From positions 106,977-170,976 of the forward strand of contig NZ_FOQM01000012.1 in the NCBI RefSeq assembly GCF_900113735.1: DNA of 64,000 bases, read 5' to 3'. The translations under genes and the position numbers were made by a program. Below, piece by piece: positions 43,276 to 52,810 of the stretch; within the stretch, counting starts at the first letter, position 1; the number at the start of each line of letters is the position of its first letter. Source of the stretch: Bradyrhizobium sp. Gha. GTDB taxonomy: Bacteria > Pseudomonadota > Alphaproteobacteria > Rhizobiales > Xanthobacteraceae. The notes under the pieces are model-generated. The model saw nothing but the letters and a program-made list of their open reading frames with translations. It made no database searches and had not been told where the DNA came from.

Positions 43276-45039
43276 ATGAACCGTCGCGACTTTCTAGCCA
43301 CGGCCCTCGCACTGGCCGCAGGCCCGGCACTCGGCAATCAGCCAGCGGGCATAGCCGCTACCAGCCGCCCGCGCCCGGGACAGGCTGGCTGGCCTTCCGA
43401 TGCGGACTGGTCGGCGCTGAATCAAGCCACCGCGGGACGCCTCACCCGTGTGACGCCTCCGAACCTCGCCCCGGCTGAAGCAAAACAGCTCCTCGCGAAT
43501 CCGTTCTACATCGGTGATCAACCCGCTCTGACGGAAAGTTCGGGCTGGTTCGAGGCCTGGCGCTCCGAGCCCAGCGCCTACATGGTCGCGGCCGAGAGCT
43601 CGGCAGACGTTGTCGCGGCGGTGCGCTTCGCCAAAGCGCACAATTTGCGCCTGGTCGTGAAGGGCCGCGGCCACAGCTATCTTGGCGGCTCCTGTGCGCC
43701 GGATTCGCTCTTGTTATGGACCCGCAAGATGGACGCCATCACCGTTCATGACGGTTTCGTTCCGCAAGGCTCAAGCTCCAAGCCGGCGCCGGCCATCACG
43801 ACGGGCGCGGGCTGCATGTGGCTCCACGCCTACCAGGCGGCCGCCGGGGCCGGGCGTTACGTTCAAGGTGGCGGCTGCACCACGGTGGGTGTCGCGGGTC
43901 TGGTGCAGGGCGGCGGGTTCGGGAACTTTTCCAAGGGGTTTGGAACGGCGGCGGCGAGCCTGCTCGAGGCCGAGATCGTGACAGCCGACGGCGATATTCG
44001 TGTGGTCAATGAAACGCGCGAGCCGGAGCTGTTTTGGGCGCTCAAGGGCGGAGGCGGCGGCACTTTCGGGGTCACCACACGGCTGACGCTCGCAACGCAT
44101 CCGCTGCCCGCATCCGTCGGGGCGGTCAACGCCACGCTGCGCGCCCGCTCCGATGATGCCTACCGCAAGCTGCTGGCCCGCTTCGTCGCGTTTTGCGCGA
44201 CGAGCCTGTGCAATCCGCACTGGGGCGAACAGGTCCGGGCGTATCCCGACAACCGCCTCGACATTCGCATGGTCTTCCAAGGCCTGACAACGGACGAAGC
44301 GCGCGCAGCTTTCAAGCCCCTATTCGATTTTGTTGCAGCCAATCCTGACGATTACGCTGGCAAGGAAACGCTTGAAGTCGTGGGCGTGCCTGCCCGCTAT
44401 TTCTGGAACGGTTGGCTTTATCGCCTGTTCGCCCGCTCCGCGGCCAACTTCGATGAGCGTTCTGGAGCGCCATGGACCGATTATTGGTGGAAGGGCGATG
44501 GCGAGCAGGTTGGCGCCTTCTGGCACGCGTACACGTCGGCCTGGTTGCCGAGTTCGCTGCTTGATCAGGAGAACCGGACCCTCCTCGTCGACGCGTTATT
44601 TGCCGCAAGCCGCGACTGGGCGGTCGGGCTGCATTTCAACAAGGGCTTGTTCGGCGCATCGCCTGAGGTGATCGCAAAAGCAAGAAACACGGCGACGCAT
44701 CCGGACGCATTCGACGCCTTCGCTCTTGCGATTATCGCAGCATCCGGCCCGACCACCTTCGGTGGTCTTGCTAAGCCCGATCCTGTTCTCGCCAGCGCGC
44801 ATCGAGACCGCGTGAACGCCGCGATGGAGGCGCTGCGCGCCGCGGCGCCGAACAGCGGTGCGTATGTCAACGAGTGCGATTATTTTCAGTCGGACTGGCA
44901 GAATGCATTGTGGGGCCCGAACTATCAGCGGCTCCTCGACGTCAAGCGACGCTACGATCCGGACGGGTTGTTCTTCGTGCACCATGGCGTCGGCAGCGAA
45001 GGCTGGAGCGCGGATGGGTTTGCTCGCTTGCCCTCGTAG
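43276..45039 (+). CDS. Exported FAD-linked oxidase with bicovalent-flavin signature
   Basis: 587 residues. A Tat signal NRRDFLATALALAAGPALGN precedes the PCMH-type FAD domain. Both covalent attachment sites of berberine-bridge-like enzymes are present: His in VVKGRGHSYLGGSC and Cys in YVQGGGCTTVGVAGLVQGGG. The C-terminal BBE segment reads YVNECDYFQSDWQNALWGPN and YQRLLDVKRRYDPDGLFFVH. Enzymes of this build oxidise carbohydrates, alkaloids or phenolic alcohols with O2. The substrate is unknown. The start is preceded by GGAG. Confidence 0.9.
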   Translation: MNRRDFLATALALAAGPALGNQPAGIAATSRPRPGQAGWPSDADWSALNQATAGRLTRVTPPNLAPAEAKQLLANPFYIGDQPALTESSGWFEAWRSEPSAYMVAAESSADVVAAVRFAKAHNLRLVVKGRGHSYLGGSCAPDSLLLWTRKMDAITVHDGFVPQGSSSKPAPAITTGAGCMWLHAYQAAAGAGRYVQGGGCTTVGVAGLVQGGGFGNFSKGFGTAAASLLEAEIVTADGDIRVVNETREPELFWALKGGGGGTFGVTTRLTLATHPLPASVGAVNATLRARSDDAYRKLLARFVAFCATSLCNPHWGEQVRAYPDNRLDIRMVFQGLTTDEARAAFKPLFDFVAANPDDYAGKETLEVVGVPARYFWNGWLYRLFARSAANFDERSGAPWTDYWWKGDGEQVGAFWHAYTSAWLPSSLLDQENRTLLVDALFAASRDWAVGLHFNKGLFGASPEVIAKARNTATHPDAFDAFALAIIAASGPTTFGGLAKPDPVLASAHRDRVNAAMEALRAAAPNSGAYVNECDYFQSDWQNALWGPNYQRLLDVKRRYDPDGLFFVHHGVGSEGWSADGFARLPS

Positions 45040-45068
45040 CGAACGCAAATCCCTTCGCGACGCCACGC

Positions 45069-45842
45069 CTATACCGGCGTGTAGATCACGAGCTTCAGCG
45101 CGGGATCGTCATTGGCCTGAAAGCTGGCGTGCTCGAAATGCAGCACGCCCTTGGTCGGATGGGTCATGGTCTTGCGGCCGGACAAGGTGCCGTGCACCTC
45201 GTGCGCGCCCCACCATTTGACGAACTCGGGGCTGCCTTCGCGCAAGCGCGTCAGCAATTCCGCGAACGCAGGATCGCCGGCCCAGACGTCGTGGGTGGCG
45301 CGAAACATCGCGACCATGCGCTTGGCGACATCGGCCCAGCCCTCCCCGTAGGATTTCCGAGCCTTCTTGTCGGTCATCATCAGGAGCAACGTATTGCGAT
45401 CCTCTTCGGGCAGCCGCCCGAACGCGAAGATCTCCTCGGCGGCCTCGTTCCAGGCCAGCACGTCCCAGCGCCGGCCGGTGATGTAGGCCGGATGCGGCAG
45501 GCTTTCGACCAGGCGCCGAATGGCCGGCGGCACCACCTCGCGGGTGAAGGGGCCCCTCGCGCCGTCGCGCGCGAGATCCCTGAGATGCGCGTGCTCGGTC
45601 TTGCTGAGCCGCAGCGCCCGCGCCAGCGCATCGACCGTCGTGACCGACGGGCTGACGGTGCGGCCCTGCTCGAGGCGGATGTACCAATCCACCCCGATGC
45701 CGGCGAGCTGGGCGACCTCCTCGCGGCGGAGCCCTGCGGTACGCCGCCGCTGCCCCGCGGGAAGGCCCACTGACTTCGGCGACAGCTTTGCACGACGGGA
45801 GCGCAGGAAATCGCCGAATTCGACACGGCGTGGGTCGGCCAT
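45069..45842 (-). CDS. XRE-type regulator with MmyB-like ligand domain
   Basis: 257 residues. A helix-turn-helix of the XRE class occupies residues 35-85 (RRTAGLRREEVAQLAGIGVD, then WYIRLEQGRTVSPSVTTVDA). The rest is the MmyB-like PAS-type ligand domain with YITGRRWDVLAWNEAAEEIF, found in many actinobacterial and rhizobial regulators. It is divergent from the oxidoreductase gene starting at 45964, and the shared gap has a direct-repeat operator candidate. The regulator probably controls itself and that neighbour. Confidence 0.9.
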   Translation of the reverse strand: MADPRRVEFGDFLRSRRAKLSPKSVGLPAGQRRRTAGLRREEVAQLAGIGVDWYIRLEQGRTVSPSVTTVDALARALRLSKTEHAHLRDLARDGARGPFTREVVPPAIRRLVESLPHPAYITGRRWDVLAWNEAAEEIFAFGRLPEEDRNTLLLMMTDKKARKSYGEGWADVAKRMVAMFRATHDVWAGDPAFAELLTRLREGSPEFVKWWGAHEVHGTLSGRKTMTHPTKGVLHFEHASFQANDDPALKLVIYTPV

Positions 45843-45872
45843 GGACGGACTCGCGTGAAGGAGGGTCGGACA

Positions 45873-45891
45873 ATACTAGGATAATACCAGG
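45873..45891. promoter_or_regulatory. Direct-repeat operator candidate between XRE and reductase genes
   Basis: ATACTAGG (45873-45880) and ATACCAGG (45884-45891) are near-identical repeats spaced 11 bases start to start, about one helical turn. They lie in the 121-base divergent gap, 31 bases upstream of the XRE start. Confidence 0.5.
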
Positions 45892-45963
45892 CCTTCCTGC
45901 CGCGCAACAGCCCTCGCATAGTCCTTGGCACCTCACAATGAGGTGCGAACGAAGGTCAACATC

Positions 45964-47043
45964 ATGAAGGCTGCCGTACTCAAATCTTTCGGATCCCCGC
46001 TTGCTATCGAGGACGTCCCCGACCCCGTGCTCGGTACCGGCGAGGTGATCGTCGATGTCGTCGCCACCCGCGTGCTGTCCTACTCCAAGGAAGTGTTCAG
46101 CGGCGAACGCAAATACGCGCTGGATCTGCCCGCCATTCCAGGGGCCGGCGGCGTCGGACGGGTGCGCGCGATCGGCCCGGACGCAACCAAATTGTCGGTC
46201 GGCGACTGGGTCGTCTGCGATCCGACGGTCCGCTCGCGCGACAACGCGATCGCTCCCGACATTCATCTGCAGGGCGTCAGCGCGCGCGGCGAAGGCGGCA
46301 TGCGGCTGCAGAAATATTTTCACGACGGTTCGTTCGCCCAGCGGATGAGGGTGCCGACCGAGAACGTGACGCGGCTCGGCGAGATCAGCGAGGACAAGGC
46401 CGCGCAATGGTGCGCGCTCGGAACCTTGCTGGTGCCCTATGGTGGTTTTCTTGCCGCCAGGCTGCAGCCGGGCGAGACCGTGCTGGTGAGCGGCGCGACC
46501 GGCAATTTCGGCAGCGCTGCCGTGGCGGTGGCGCTCGCGATGGGGGCGGCTTGCGTCATTGCGCCGGGCCGCAACGAGAAGATGCTCGGCGAGCTCGTGC
46601 GTCGCCATGGCGCGCGCGTCAGGCCGGTGAAGCTGACGGGCAACGAGAACGACGACCGCGAGTTGATGAAGCGCGCCGCACCCGGCCCGATCGATTGCGC
46701 GTTCGACATCATGCCGCCCTCGGTCGCGACGACGGTGGTCCGCGCCGCGATCATGACGGTGCGGCCCAATGGCCGTGTCGTGCTGATGGGCGGCGTCAAC
46801 ATGCAGGGCGGCCCCGGCCTAGAGCTGCCCTACAACTGGATCATGCGCGAGTGCATCACGATTCACGGCGTCTGGATGTATCCGCCTGAAGCCGCGGTTC
46901 GCCTGATCGCGCTGGTCCGCGCCGGCCTCTTGCGCCTCGATCACTTCGAGACGACGGCATTCGATCTCGACCACGCCAACGAGGCCGTGGACCATGCGGC
47001 CGCCAATGCGGGCGCGTTCAACATGACGGTGATCCGGCCGTAA
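45964..47043 (+). CDS. Zinc-independent MDR-family alcohol dehydrogenase/quinone reductase
   Basis: Medium-chain dehydrogenase/reductase of 359 residues. The GroES-like N-terminal domain starts MKAAVLKSFGSPLAIEDVPD; the catalytic zinc cysteine expected after the first strands is absent (VVATRVLSYSKEVFSGE), as in quinone oxidoreductases. The nucleotide-binding loop reads VLVSGATGNFGSAAVAVALA near residue 183. ATG at 45964 is chosen for the family start; an in-frame start 13 codons earlier is less likely. The divergent XRE gene suggests ligand-controlled expression, perhaps in reactive-carbonyl or xenobiotic defence. Confidence 0.87.
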   Translation: MKAAVLKSFGSPLAIEDVPDPVLGTGEVIVDVVATRVLSYSKEVFSGERKYALDLPAIPGAGGVGRVRAIGPDATKLSVGDWVVCDPTVRSRDNAIAPDIHLQGVSARGEGGMRLQKYFHDGSFAQRMRVPTENVTRLGEISEDKAAQWCALGTLLVPYGGFLAARLQPGETVLVSGATGNFGSAAVAVALAMGAACVIAPGRNEKMLGELVRRHGARVRPVKLTGNENDDRELMKRAAPGPIDCAFDIMPPSVATTVVRAAIMTVRPNGRVVLMGGVNMQGGPGLELPYNWIMRECITIHGVWMYPPEAAVRLIALVRAGLLRLDHFETTAFDLDHANEAVDHAAANAGAFNMTVIRP

Positions 47044-47172
47044 TTGTCGCAGCAGCTGCGGCGATGCGTCGCCGCAGCTGATATGCCTGCGGTGTCAGAT
47101 GGCTGGGAGACGTCACCCCTGATGCAGCCGGCCACGGCCGGCTACTGTGCATGGGGTTGTTTTCGCATTTGG

Positions 47173-47877
47173 CTATTCGAGCTCGACCACCTGGCCGTTG
47201 GACAGCGATACCCGCCGATCCATGCGGCCGGCGAGCTCCATGTTGTGGGTCGCGATCAGCATCGAGACCTTGGTCGCCTTGACCAGCTGCATCAGGGCCT
47301 GGAACACGTGGTCGGCGGTGTGAGGATCGAGATTGCCGGTCGGCTCGTCCGCCAGCAGCACGCGCGGCGCGTTGGCGACCGCGCGCGCGATCGCGACGCG
47401 CTGCTGCTCGCCGCCCGACAGCTCTGCCGGACGATGGGTGATGCGGTCGCCGAGGCCGAGATAGCCCAGGATCTCCTTGGCGCGCTTGACGCTCTCGGAT
47501 TTCTTCAGGCCGCGGATCATCTGCGGCAGCATGACGTTCTCGAGCGCCGAGAACTCCGGCAGCAGCCGGTGCGACTGGTAGACGAAGCCGATATCGCTGC
47601 GGCGAAGCTGGGTGCGCTCGATGTCGGGCAGTTGCGAGGTCGGCGCGCCGTTGACGTAGACCTCGCCGGAATCGGGGGCCTCGAGCAGGCCCGCAATGTG
47701 CAGCAGCGTCGACTTGCCCGACCCCGACGGCGCAACCAGCGCCACGGACTGTCCCGCCCACAGCGCCAGCTTGGCGTTGTCCAGGATCGTCAGCGCCGCC
47801 TCGCCCTGCAAGTACTGCCGTTTTATCTCGTGGAGATAAATGACCGGTACATCCTCAGCCCCCTGCTGCTGCTCCAT
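47173..47877 (-). CDS. lolD: Lipoprotein-releasing system ATP-binding protein
   Basis: ATPase of the LolCDE complex, 234 residues, which extracts lipoproteins from the inner membrane for delivery to LolA. Walker A is APSGSGKSTLLH, preceded by VALV. LSGGEQQRVAIARAVANAPR is the signature, followed by Walker B LLADEPTGNLD and the LolD-type motif DIGFVYQSHRLLPEFSALEN. It starts eight bases after the upstream membrane subunit gene, in the standard lolCE-lolD pair. Confidence 0.95.
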   Translation of the reverse strand: MEQQQGAEDVPVIYLHEIKRQYLQGEAALTILDNAKLALWAGQSVALVAPSGSGKSTLLHIAGLLEAPDSGEVYVNGAPTSQLPDIERTQLRRSDIGFVYQSHRLLPEFSALENVMLPQMIRGLKKSESVKRAKEILGYLGLGDRITHRPAELSGGEQQRVAIARAVANAPRVLLADEPTGNLDPHTADHVFQALMQLVKATKVSMLIATHNMELAGRMDRRVSLSNGQVVELE

Positions 47878-47884
47878 CAGTCCC

Positions 47885-49165
47885 TCACTCGTACCGCAGC
47901 GCTTCGACAGGATCGAGGCGCGCGGCGCGCCAGGACGGGTACAGCGTCGCCAGGAACGACAGCGTCAGCGCCATGATGACGACGGCCGTGGTCTCGCCGA
48001 TGTCGATCTCGGCGGGCAGCTTCGACAGGAAGTAGAGCTCCGGCGAGAACAACTCCGTGCTGGTCAGCCAGGACAGGAATTGCCTGATCGATTCGATGTT
48101 GAGGCAGATCACCAGCCCGACGAAGAAGCCGACCAGCGTGCCGACCACGCCGATCGAGGCGCCCGTGATCAGGAAGATCCGCATGATCGAGCCTTGCGAG
48201 GCACCCATGGTCCTGAGGATCGCGATGTCGCTGCCCTTGTCCTTCACCAGCATGATCAGGCCGGAGACGATGTTGAGCGCCGCGACCAGTACGATCATGG
48301 TCAGGATCAGAAACATGACGTTGCGCTCGACCTGGAGCGCGTTGAAGAAGGTCGAGTTGCGCTGACGCCAGTCGACCAGGAACACCGGCCGGCCCGCCGC
48401 CTCCGTCACCGCCTTACGGAAGGAGTCGATCTTGTCCGGATTGGTGGTGAACACCTCGATCGAGGTGACGTCATTGCTGCGATTGAAATAGGCCTGGGCC
48501 TCGGCGAGAGGCATGAACACAAAGCCGAGATCATACTCCGACATGCCGATCTCGAACACCGCGACGATCTTGTACGGCTTTATGCGCGGTGTCGTGCCCA
48601 TCGGCGTCACCGCCCCCTTCGGCGCCACCAGCGTGATGCTGTCGCCGGCATGCAGCGACAATTGGTCGGCGAGCCGCCGTCCGATCGCGACGCCCTGCCC
48701 CTCGTCAAAGCCCTCGAGCGAGCCCTGCTTGATGTTCTTTGCAATCGAGGTGAGGTTGTTGAGGTCGTCAGAACGGATGCCGCGCACCAGCACACCCGAG
48801 GCGTTCCAGGGCGATGACGCCAGCGCCTGGCCATCGACCACGGGCGCAGCGAGCCGGATGCCCTGCACCTGGCTGATGCGCTCGGCGACGTCCTTCCAGT
48901 CGGTCAGCGGCGATTCCAGCGGCTGGACCAGGATATGGCCGTTCAGCCCCAGGATCTTGTCGAGCAGCTCCTTGCGGAAGCCGTTCATCACCGCCATCAC
49001 GATGATCAGCGTGGCAACACCGAGCATGATGCCGAGGAAGGAGAACCCGGCGATGACCGAGATGAATCCCTCCTTACGCCGGGCCCGCAGGTAGCGGGCC
49101 GACAGCATCCACTCGAACGGTGCGAAAGGCGCAGTTTGGACGGCTTCGGTCATGGTTTCATCCAT
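47885..49165 (-). CDS. Lipoprotein-releasing system transmembrane protein (LolC/LolE family)
   Basis: Membrane subunit of LolCDE, 426 residues, with an N-terminal helix (GFSFLGIMLGVATLIIVMAV), a large periplasmic domain (about 50-270) and three C-terminal helices of FtsX type (MFLILTMIVLVAALNIVSGL; GASIGVVGTLVGFFVGLVIC). Alphaproteobacteria often use one such protein twice instead of separate LolC and LolE, and no second paralog is present here. It lies between proS and lolD. Confidence 0.93.
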   Translation of the reverse strand: MDETMTEAVQTAPFAPFEWMLSARYLRARRKEGFISVIAGFSFLGIMLGVATLIIVMAVMNGFRKELLDKILGLNGHILVQPLESPLTDWKDVAERISQVQGIRLAAPVVDGQALASSPWNASGVLVRGIRSDDLNNLTSIAKNIKQGSLEGFDEGQGVAIGRRLADQLSLHAGDSITLVAPKGAVTPMGTTPRIKPYKIVAVFEIGMSEYDLGFVFMPLAEAQAYFNRSNDVTSIEVFTTNPDKIDSFRKAVTEAAGRPVFLVDWRQRNSTFFNALQVERNVMFLILTMIVLVAALNIVSGLIMLVKDKGSDIAILRTMGASQGSIMRIFLITGASIGVVGTLVGFFVGLVICLNIESIRQFLSWLTSTELFSPELYFLSKLPAEIDIGETTAVVIMALTLSFLATLYPSWRAARLDPVEALRYE

Positions 49166-49238
49166 CGCTCGATAATCCCATGATTCGGGGTCAATTGTGG
49201 CCGGATTGGCGGCCGCGATCTCGGGCGATGAACAATAT

Positions 49239-50558
49239 TCAGCCGACCAGCCGGGCGACCGCGTCCGCGGGCGACATCGTCTCGCGGGAGCCGTCGCTGC
49301 GCTTCTTGATCTCGACCTTGCCCTCGGCGAGCCCCTTCGGCCCGATCATGATCTGCCAGGGGATGCCGATCAGGTCGGCGGCGGCGAATTTCGCGCCGGC
49401 GCGCTGGTCGGTGTCGTCATAGAGCACGTCGACGCCCTTGGCGGTGAGTTCGGCGTAGAGCTTCTCGCAGGCACCATCGACGGCAGCATCGCCCTGCTTG
49501 AGGTTGAGGATCGAGACGCGGAACGGCGCCACCGCCTCCGGCCATTTGATTCCGGCATCGTCATGGCAGGCCTCGATGATGGCGCCGAGCAGGCGCGACA
49601 CGCCGACGCCGTAGGAACCGCCATGGATCGGCACGTCGACGCCATCAGGGCCGGCCACCAAGGCCTTCATGGCGTCGGAATACTTCGTGCCGAAATAGAA
49701 GATCTGGCCGACCTCGATGCCGCGCGTATTCACGCGCTTCTCTGCCGGCACTTCCTGCTCGAACCGGGCCGCGTCATGAACATCTTCGGTCGCGGCATAG
49801 ACCGAGGTCCATTGCTTGATGATCGGCGTCAGGTCGCTGTCGTAGTCGACGTCCTCGCCCGGCACCGGCAGGTCCAGAACGTCGCGATTGATGAAAACGC
49901 CGGATTCGCCGGTCTCAGCCAGCACGATGAACTCGTGGCTGAGATCACCGCCGATCGGGCCGGTTTCGGCGCGCATCGGGATCGCCTTCAGCCCCATCCG
50001 CGCGAAGGTGCGCAAATAGGCAACGAACATCTTGTTGTAGGCGACGCGCGCGGCGGCCTCGTTGAGGTCGAAGGAATAGGCATCCTTCATCAGGAACTCG
50101 CGGCCACGCATCACGCCAAAACGCGGACGCTGCTCGTCACGGAACTTCCATTGGATATGATAGAGATTCAGCGGCAGGTTCTTGTAGGACTTCACGTAAG
50201 CGCGGAAGATCTCGGTGATCATTTCCTCGTTGGTCGGCCCGTACAGGAGCTCGCGCTTGTGGCGGTCGGCGATGCGCAGCATCTCCGGGCCGTAGGCGTC
50301 GTAGCGACCGCTCTCGCGCCAGAGGTCGGCAAGCTGGAGCGTCGGCATCAGCAGTTCCAATGCACCGGAGCGGTCCTGCTCCTCGCGCACGATCTGCTCG
50401 ATCTTCTTCAGCACGCGGAAGCCGAGTGGCAGCCAGGCGTAGATGCCGGCCGCCTCCTGCCGGATCATGCCGGCACGCAGCATCAGCCGATGCGAGACGA
50501 TCTCCGCCTCTTTCGGATTTTCCTTCAGGATGGGCAGAAAGAACCGCGACAACCGCAT
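49239..50558 (-). CDS. proS: Proline--tRNA ligase (short alphaproteobacterial type)
   Basis: Class II prolyl-tRNA synthetase of 439 residues. Motif 1 region HRLMLRAGMIRQEAAGIYAW, motif 2 QWKFRDEQRPRFGVMRGREF, and motif 3 GGSYGVGVSRLLGAIIEA are complete. It is shorter than the E. coli enzyme because it lacks the editing (INS) domain of about 180 residues between motifs 2 and 3, as in most alphaproteobacteria, which use separate proteins to hydrolyse Ala-tRNA-Pro. It is upstream of the lolC/E-type gene. Confidence 0.97.
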   Translation of the reverse strand: MRLSRFFLPILKENPKEAEIVSHRLMLRAGMIRQEAAGIYAWLPLGFRVLKKIEQIVREEQDRSGALELLMPTLQLADLWRESGRYDAYGPEMLRIADRHKRELLYGPTNEEMITEIFRAYVKSYKNLPLNLYHIQWKFRDEQRPRFGVMRGREFLMKDAYSFDLNEAAARVAYNKMFVAYLRTFARMGLKAIPMRAETGPIGGDLSHEFIVLAETGESGVFINRDVLDLPVPGEDVDYDSDLTPIIKQWTSVYAATEDVHDAARFEQEVPAEKRVNTRGIEVGQIFYFGTKYSDAMKALVAGPDGVDVPIHGGSYGVGVSRLLGAIIEACHDDAGIKWPEAVAPFRVSILNLKQGDAAVDGACEKLYAELTAKGVDVLYDDTDQRAGAKFAAADLIGIPWQIMIGPKGLAEGKVEIKKRSDGSRETMSPADAVARLVG

Positions 50559-50704
50559 GGTAATACTCTGGGAATCAGTGATGGCCTGCAGTGAAACCGG
50601 ATTGGGAGCGAAAAGACAAGACCGGGAATGAGGAAAAGCCGCTAACGCGGCGGAATTCCTGTCATTTTTCCGTCGACTTCAGGTTGGACCTGAACCGTGT
50701 CGTG

Positions 50705-52268
50705 CTACCGCGGCGCGACCTCGAGTTCGTCTTCGAGCGTGATCTTCTCGAAATCGGTTACCAGCGCATCGATCCGCACATGCCAGCGGCCGGCGAACGG
50801 CAGCTCGACCTTGTGCACGTGCCAATAACCGTCAGCGCTGAGCTCGGCGTCGCGTTCCATCGGCTCGATGCCGCGCTCGGGCAGGCTCAGCGTCAGCGTC
50901 GCCTCCCTGGCGTTCAGCGGCGCCGCCTCGCCGGTCATGAGCTGGAGCACGAAATCGTCCACGCCGGCCTTGCCCCGGGGACACCAGGACCTGGAACATC
51001 GCCTTGTCGGTGTGAATGTGGATCGCCAGCGGCGTCTCCGGCACGATGGTGCGTGGCGGCGGCGTGAAGCGCCAGCCGGCGACGACGGCGAAAATGCCGA
51101 GCGCGGCCCCGCACTCAAGCAGGATCGATCGTTTCAGCGCCGGCGCGGCCGCCTGATCCTTTGCTAACGCGGGGGTCAGCCGAAAGCGATTGATGGCTGC
51201 AAGGGCCAGAAGGAATAGGACCAGCGCCAGCTTCACCGAAAGAATAAGGCCATAGCTCGTGTCCACCAGCGCCGCTGGCTTCTCGAGCTGGATGATCGCA
51301 AGCACGACGCCAGTCAGCGCCAGGCCCGCGACCACCGGCATGGCGATGCGTGAGAATCGGTCGAGGAGCGGCAGCATTGCCGGCATCGGCTTCGACGGCA
51401 GCGCTGCAAGCGGCGCCAGCGCGCCAATCCAGAAGGCTACAGCGAGGCCATGGACGAAGACCGCCGGTCGCGTCAGCACCTCGGGCGACGCCGTTGCGGC
51501 GTGCCCGGTCATGGCGAGCGACATGCCCACACCGACGAAGGCGATGAGCGCGAGCGCACGCGCGTACCAGGCCCGGCCCAGCGCCATCAGCGCAAGCAGC
51601 GTCGCCGCGATCGCGACGAGCAAAGCGGGACCGGCGCTGGTCGCAAATGCGATTTTCCAGGGGGCTGCAGTCGCAAGCGCCGTCAGCGGCAGACCAAGAA
51701 GATCAAGACCCACCACGCCAAGCGAGACAATGGCACTCGGGAGACCAACAAGCAGCGCCGCGCGCGGCACGCCCATACCCATCATCGACCACGCAATCCA
51801 GAGCCCAAAGAACACGCCGCCCACGCCGACAAACAGCCCGAGATAGAGACCGACCCGCGACAGCCAGATCAGCGCGTCCAAGCCACCATCCACATTTGCC
51901 GGAGCTTGCGTCGCCGTCGGCATGCCGATCGAGAAGATCACCGATCCGGCGACGGGATGACCGTCCTGCGAGATCACCCGATAGCTCAAGACCGCCGTGC
52001 CCTTCGGCAAGTCCGGCGGCATCGCAACCGAAATGCCCACGCCTGACGCCGAGACGCGCGCATCATCGCGCCCCCTGCCCGCGCCGTCGATCAACTGGAT
52101 CGCGCCCGGCGTCACCGCTTCGTTAAAGCGCAATTCCACCGCCTTGGGCGCGCTCGCCAGCATGCTGCCGCTCGCCGGCTCGACCGAAATCAGCGCCGCA
52201 TGCGCCAATGCGCCGGTCGAGGTGCCGACAAGGAACAGCAGCGTCGTAACCGCAGCCAGAAAGCGCAT
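50705..52268 (-). pseudogene. CopC-CopD fusion with a +1 frameshift
   Basis: The gene would encode about 520 residues: a signal peptide ending near ALAH, a periplasmic CopC copper-binding domain (mature start HAALISVEPASG), a CopD membrane domain of about eight helices, and a C-terminal YtkA/FixH-like domain. After MFQVLVSPG the frame changes: near 50973-50980 the minus strand reads CCCCGGGGCAAGG where one G fewer would continue as KAGVDDFVLQLMTGEAA to the end (LEDELEVAPR). The downstream part is open and well conserved. The damage is either a recent mutation or a base-calling slip in a G/C run. The function inferred is copper import. Confidence 0.8.
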
Positions 52269-52779
52269 TACGGATTGGGCAGCAATTTTACGCCAGGCGC
52301 CGGCGACTTGTTCTCGTGCGCTGCCCCTTCCGCCGGGATTTCGATCCAGCGGCTGACACCCTTCTCGCATTCCTGCACCACAGGGAAGTACAGCGTGGTG
52401 TTCGGCATCAGGCTGTCAGTGAGGAAGCTACTGACGACGAATTCATCGTAATTGCGGTCCGGCAGATTGCCGCCGGACCACACCACTTCCTTAACGCCCG
52501 AAGTCAGCTTGTTGCCGTGATAGTCGTAGGCGTTGCTATATTGTCCCTCAACGACATCGACGTTCCAGCGGCCTTCGGCATCGGCTTCACCGCGATCACA
52601 CCTTCCGGGATTTGCACACGGATCTTGACCGTCGGCGAGCCGGAACAGCCGTGCGGCACGGCGAAGACGGCCTTGTACGACGCGCCGACCGTGGCCTGCT
52701 TGCCTTCCAGATAAACGTGGGCCGCCGCAGGCGATGCGACGAGCGCACCGATCAGAATTAGCCAAGATGTCTTCGACAT
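52268..52779 (-). pseudogene. YcnI-like DUF1775 protein with a -1 frameshift
   Basis: The intended product is a 170-residue periplasmic copper-binding YcnI/DUF1775 protein. It begins MSKTSWLILIGALVASPAAA, then HVYLEGKQATVGASYKAVFA, the mature N-terminal His being the metal ligand. Near 52570 the minus strand reads AAGGCCGCTGG; one extra G would give KAGWNVDVVEGQYSNAYDYH and join the second frame, which runs on to the end without a stop. So one base has been lost, or missed. Its stop codon overlaps the copCD start by one base, which shows a translational link. It is the second broken gene in one operon. Confidence 0.8.
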
Positions 52780-52810
52780 GCTCGATCTCCGGGAGGTTAG
52801 ATCACATCAG

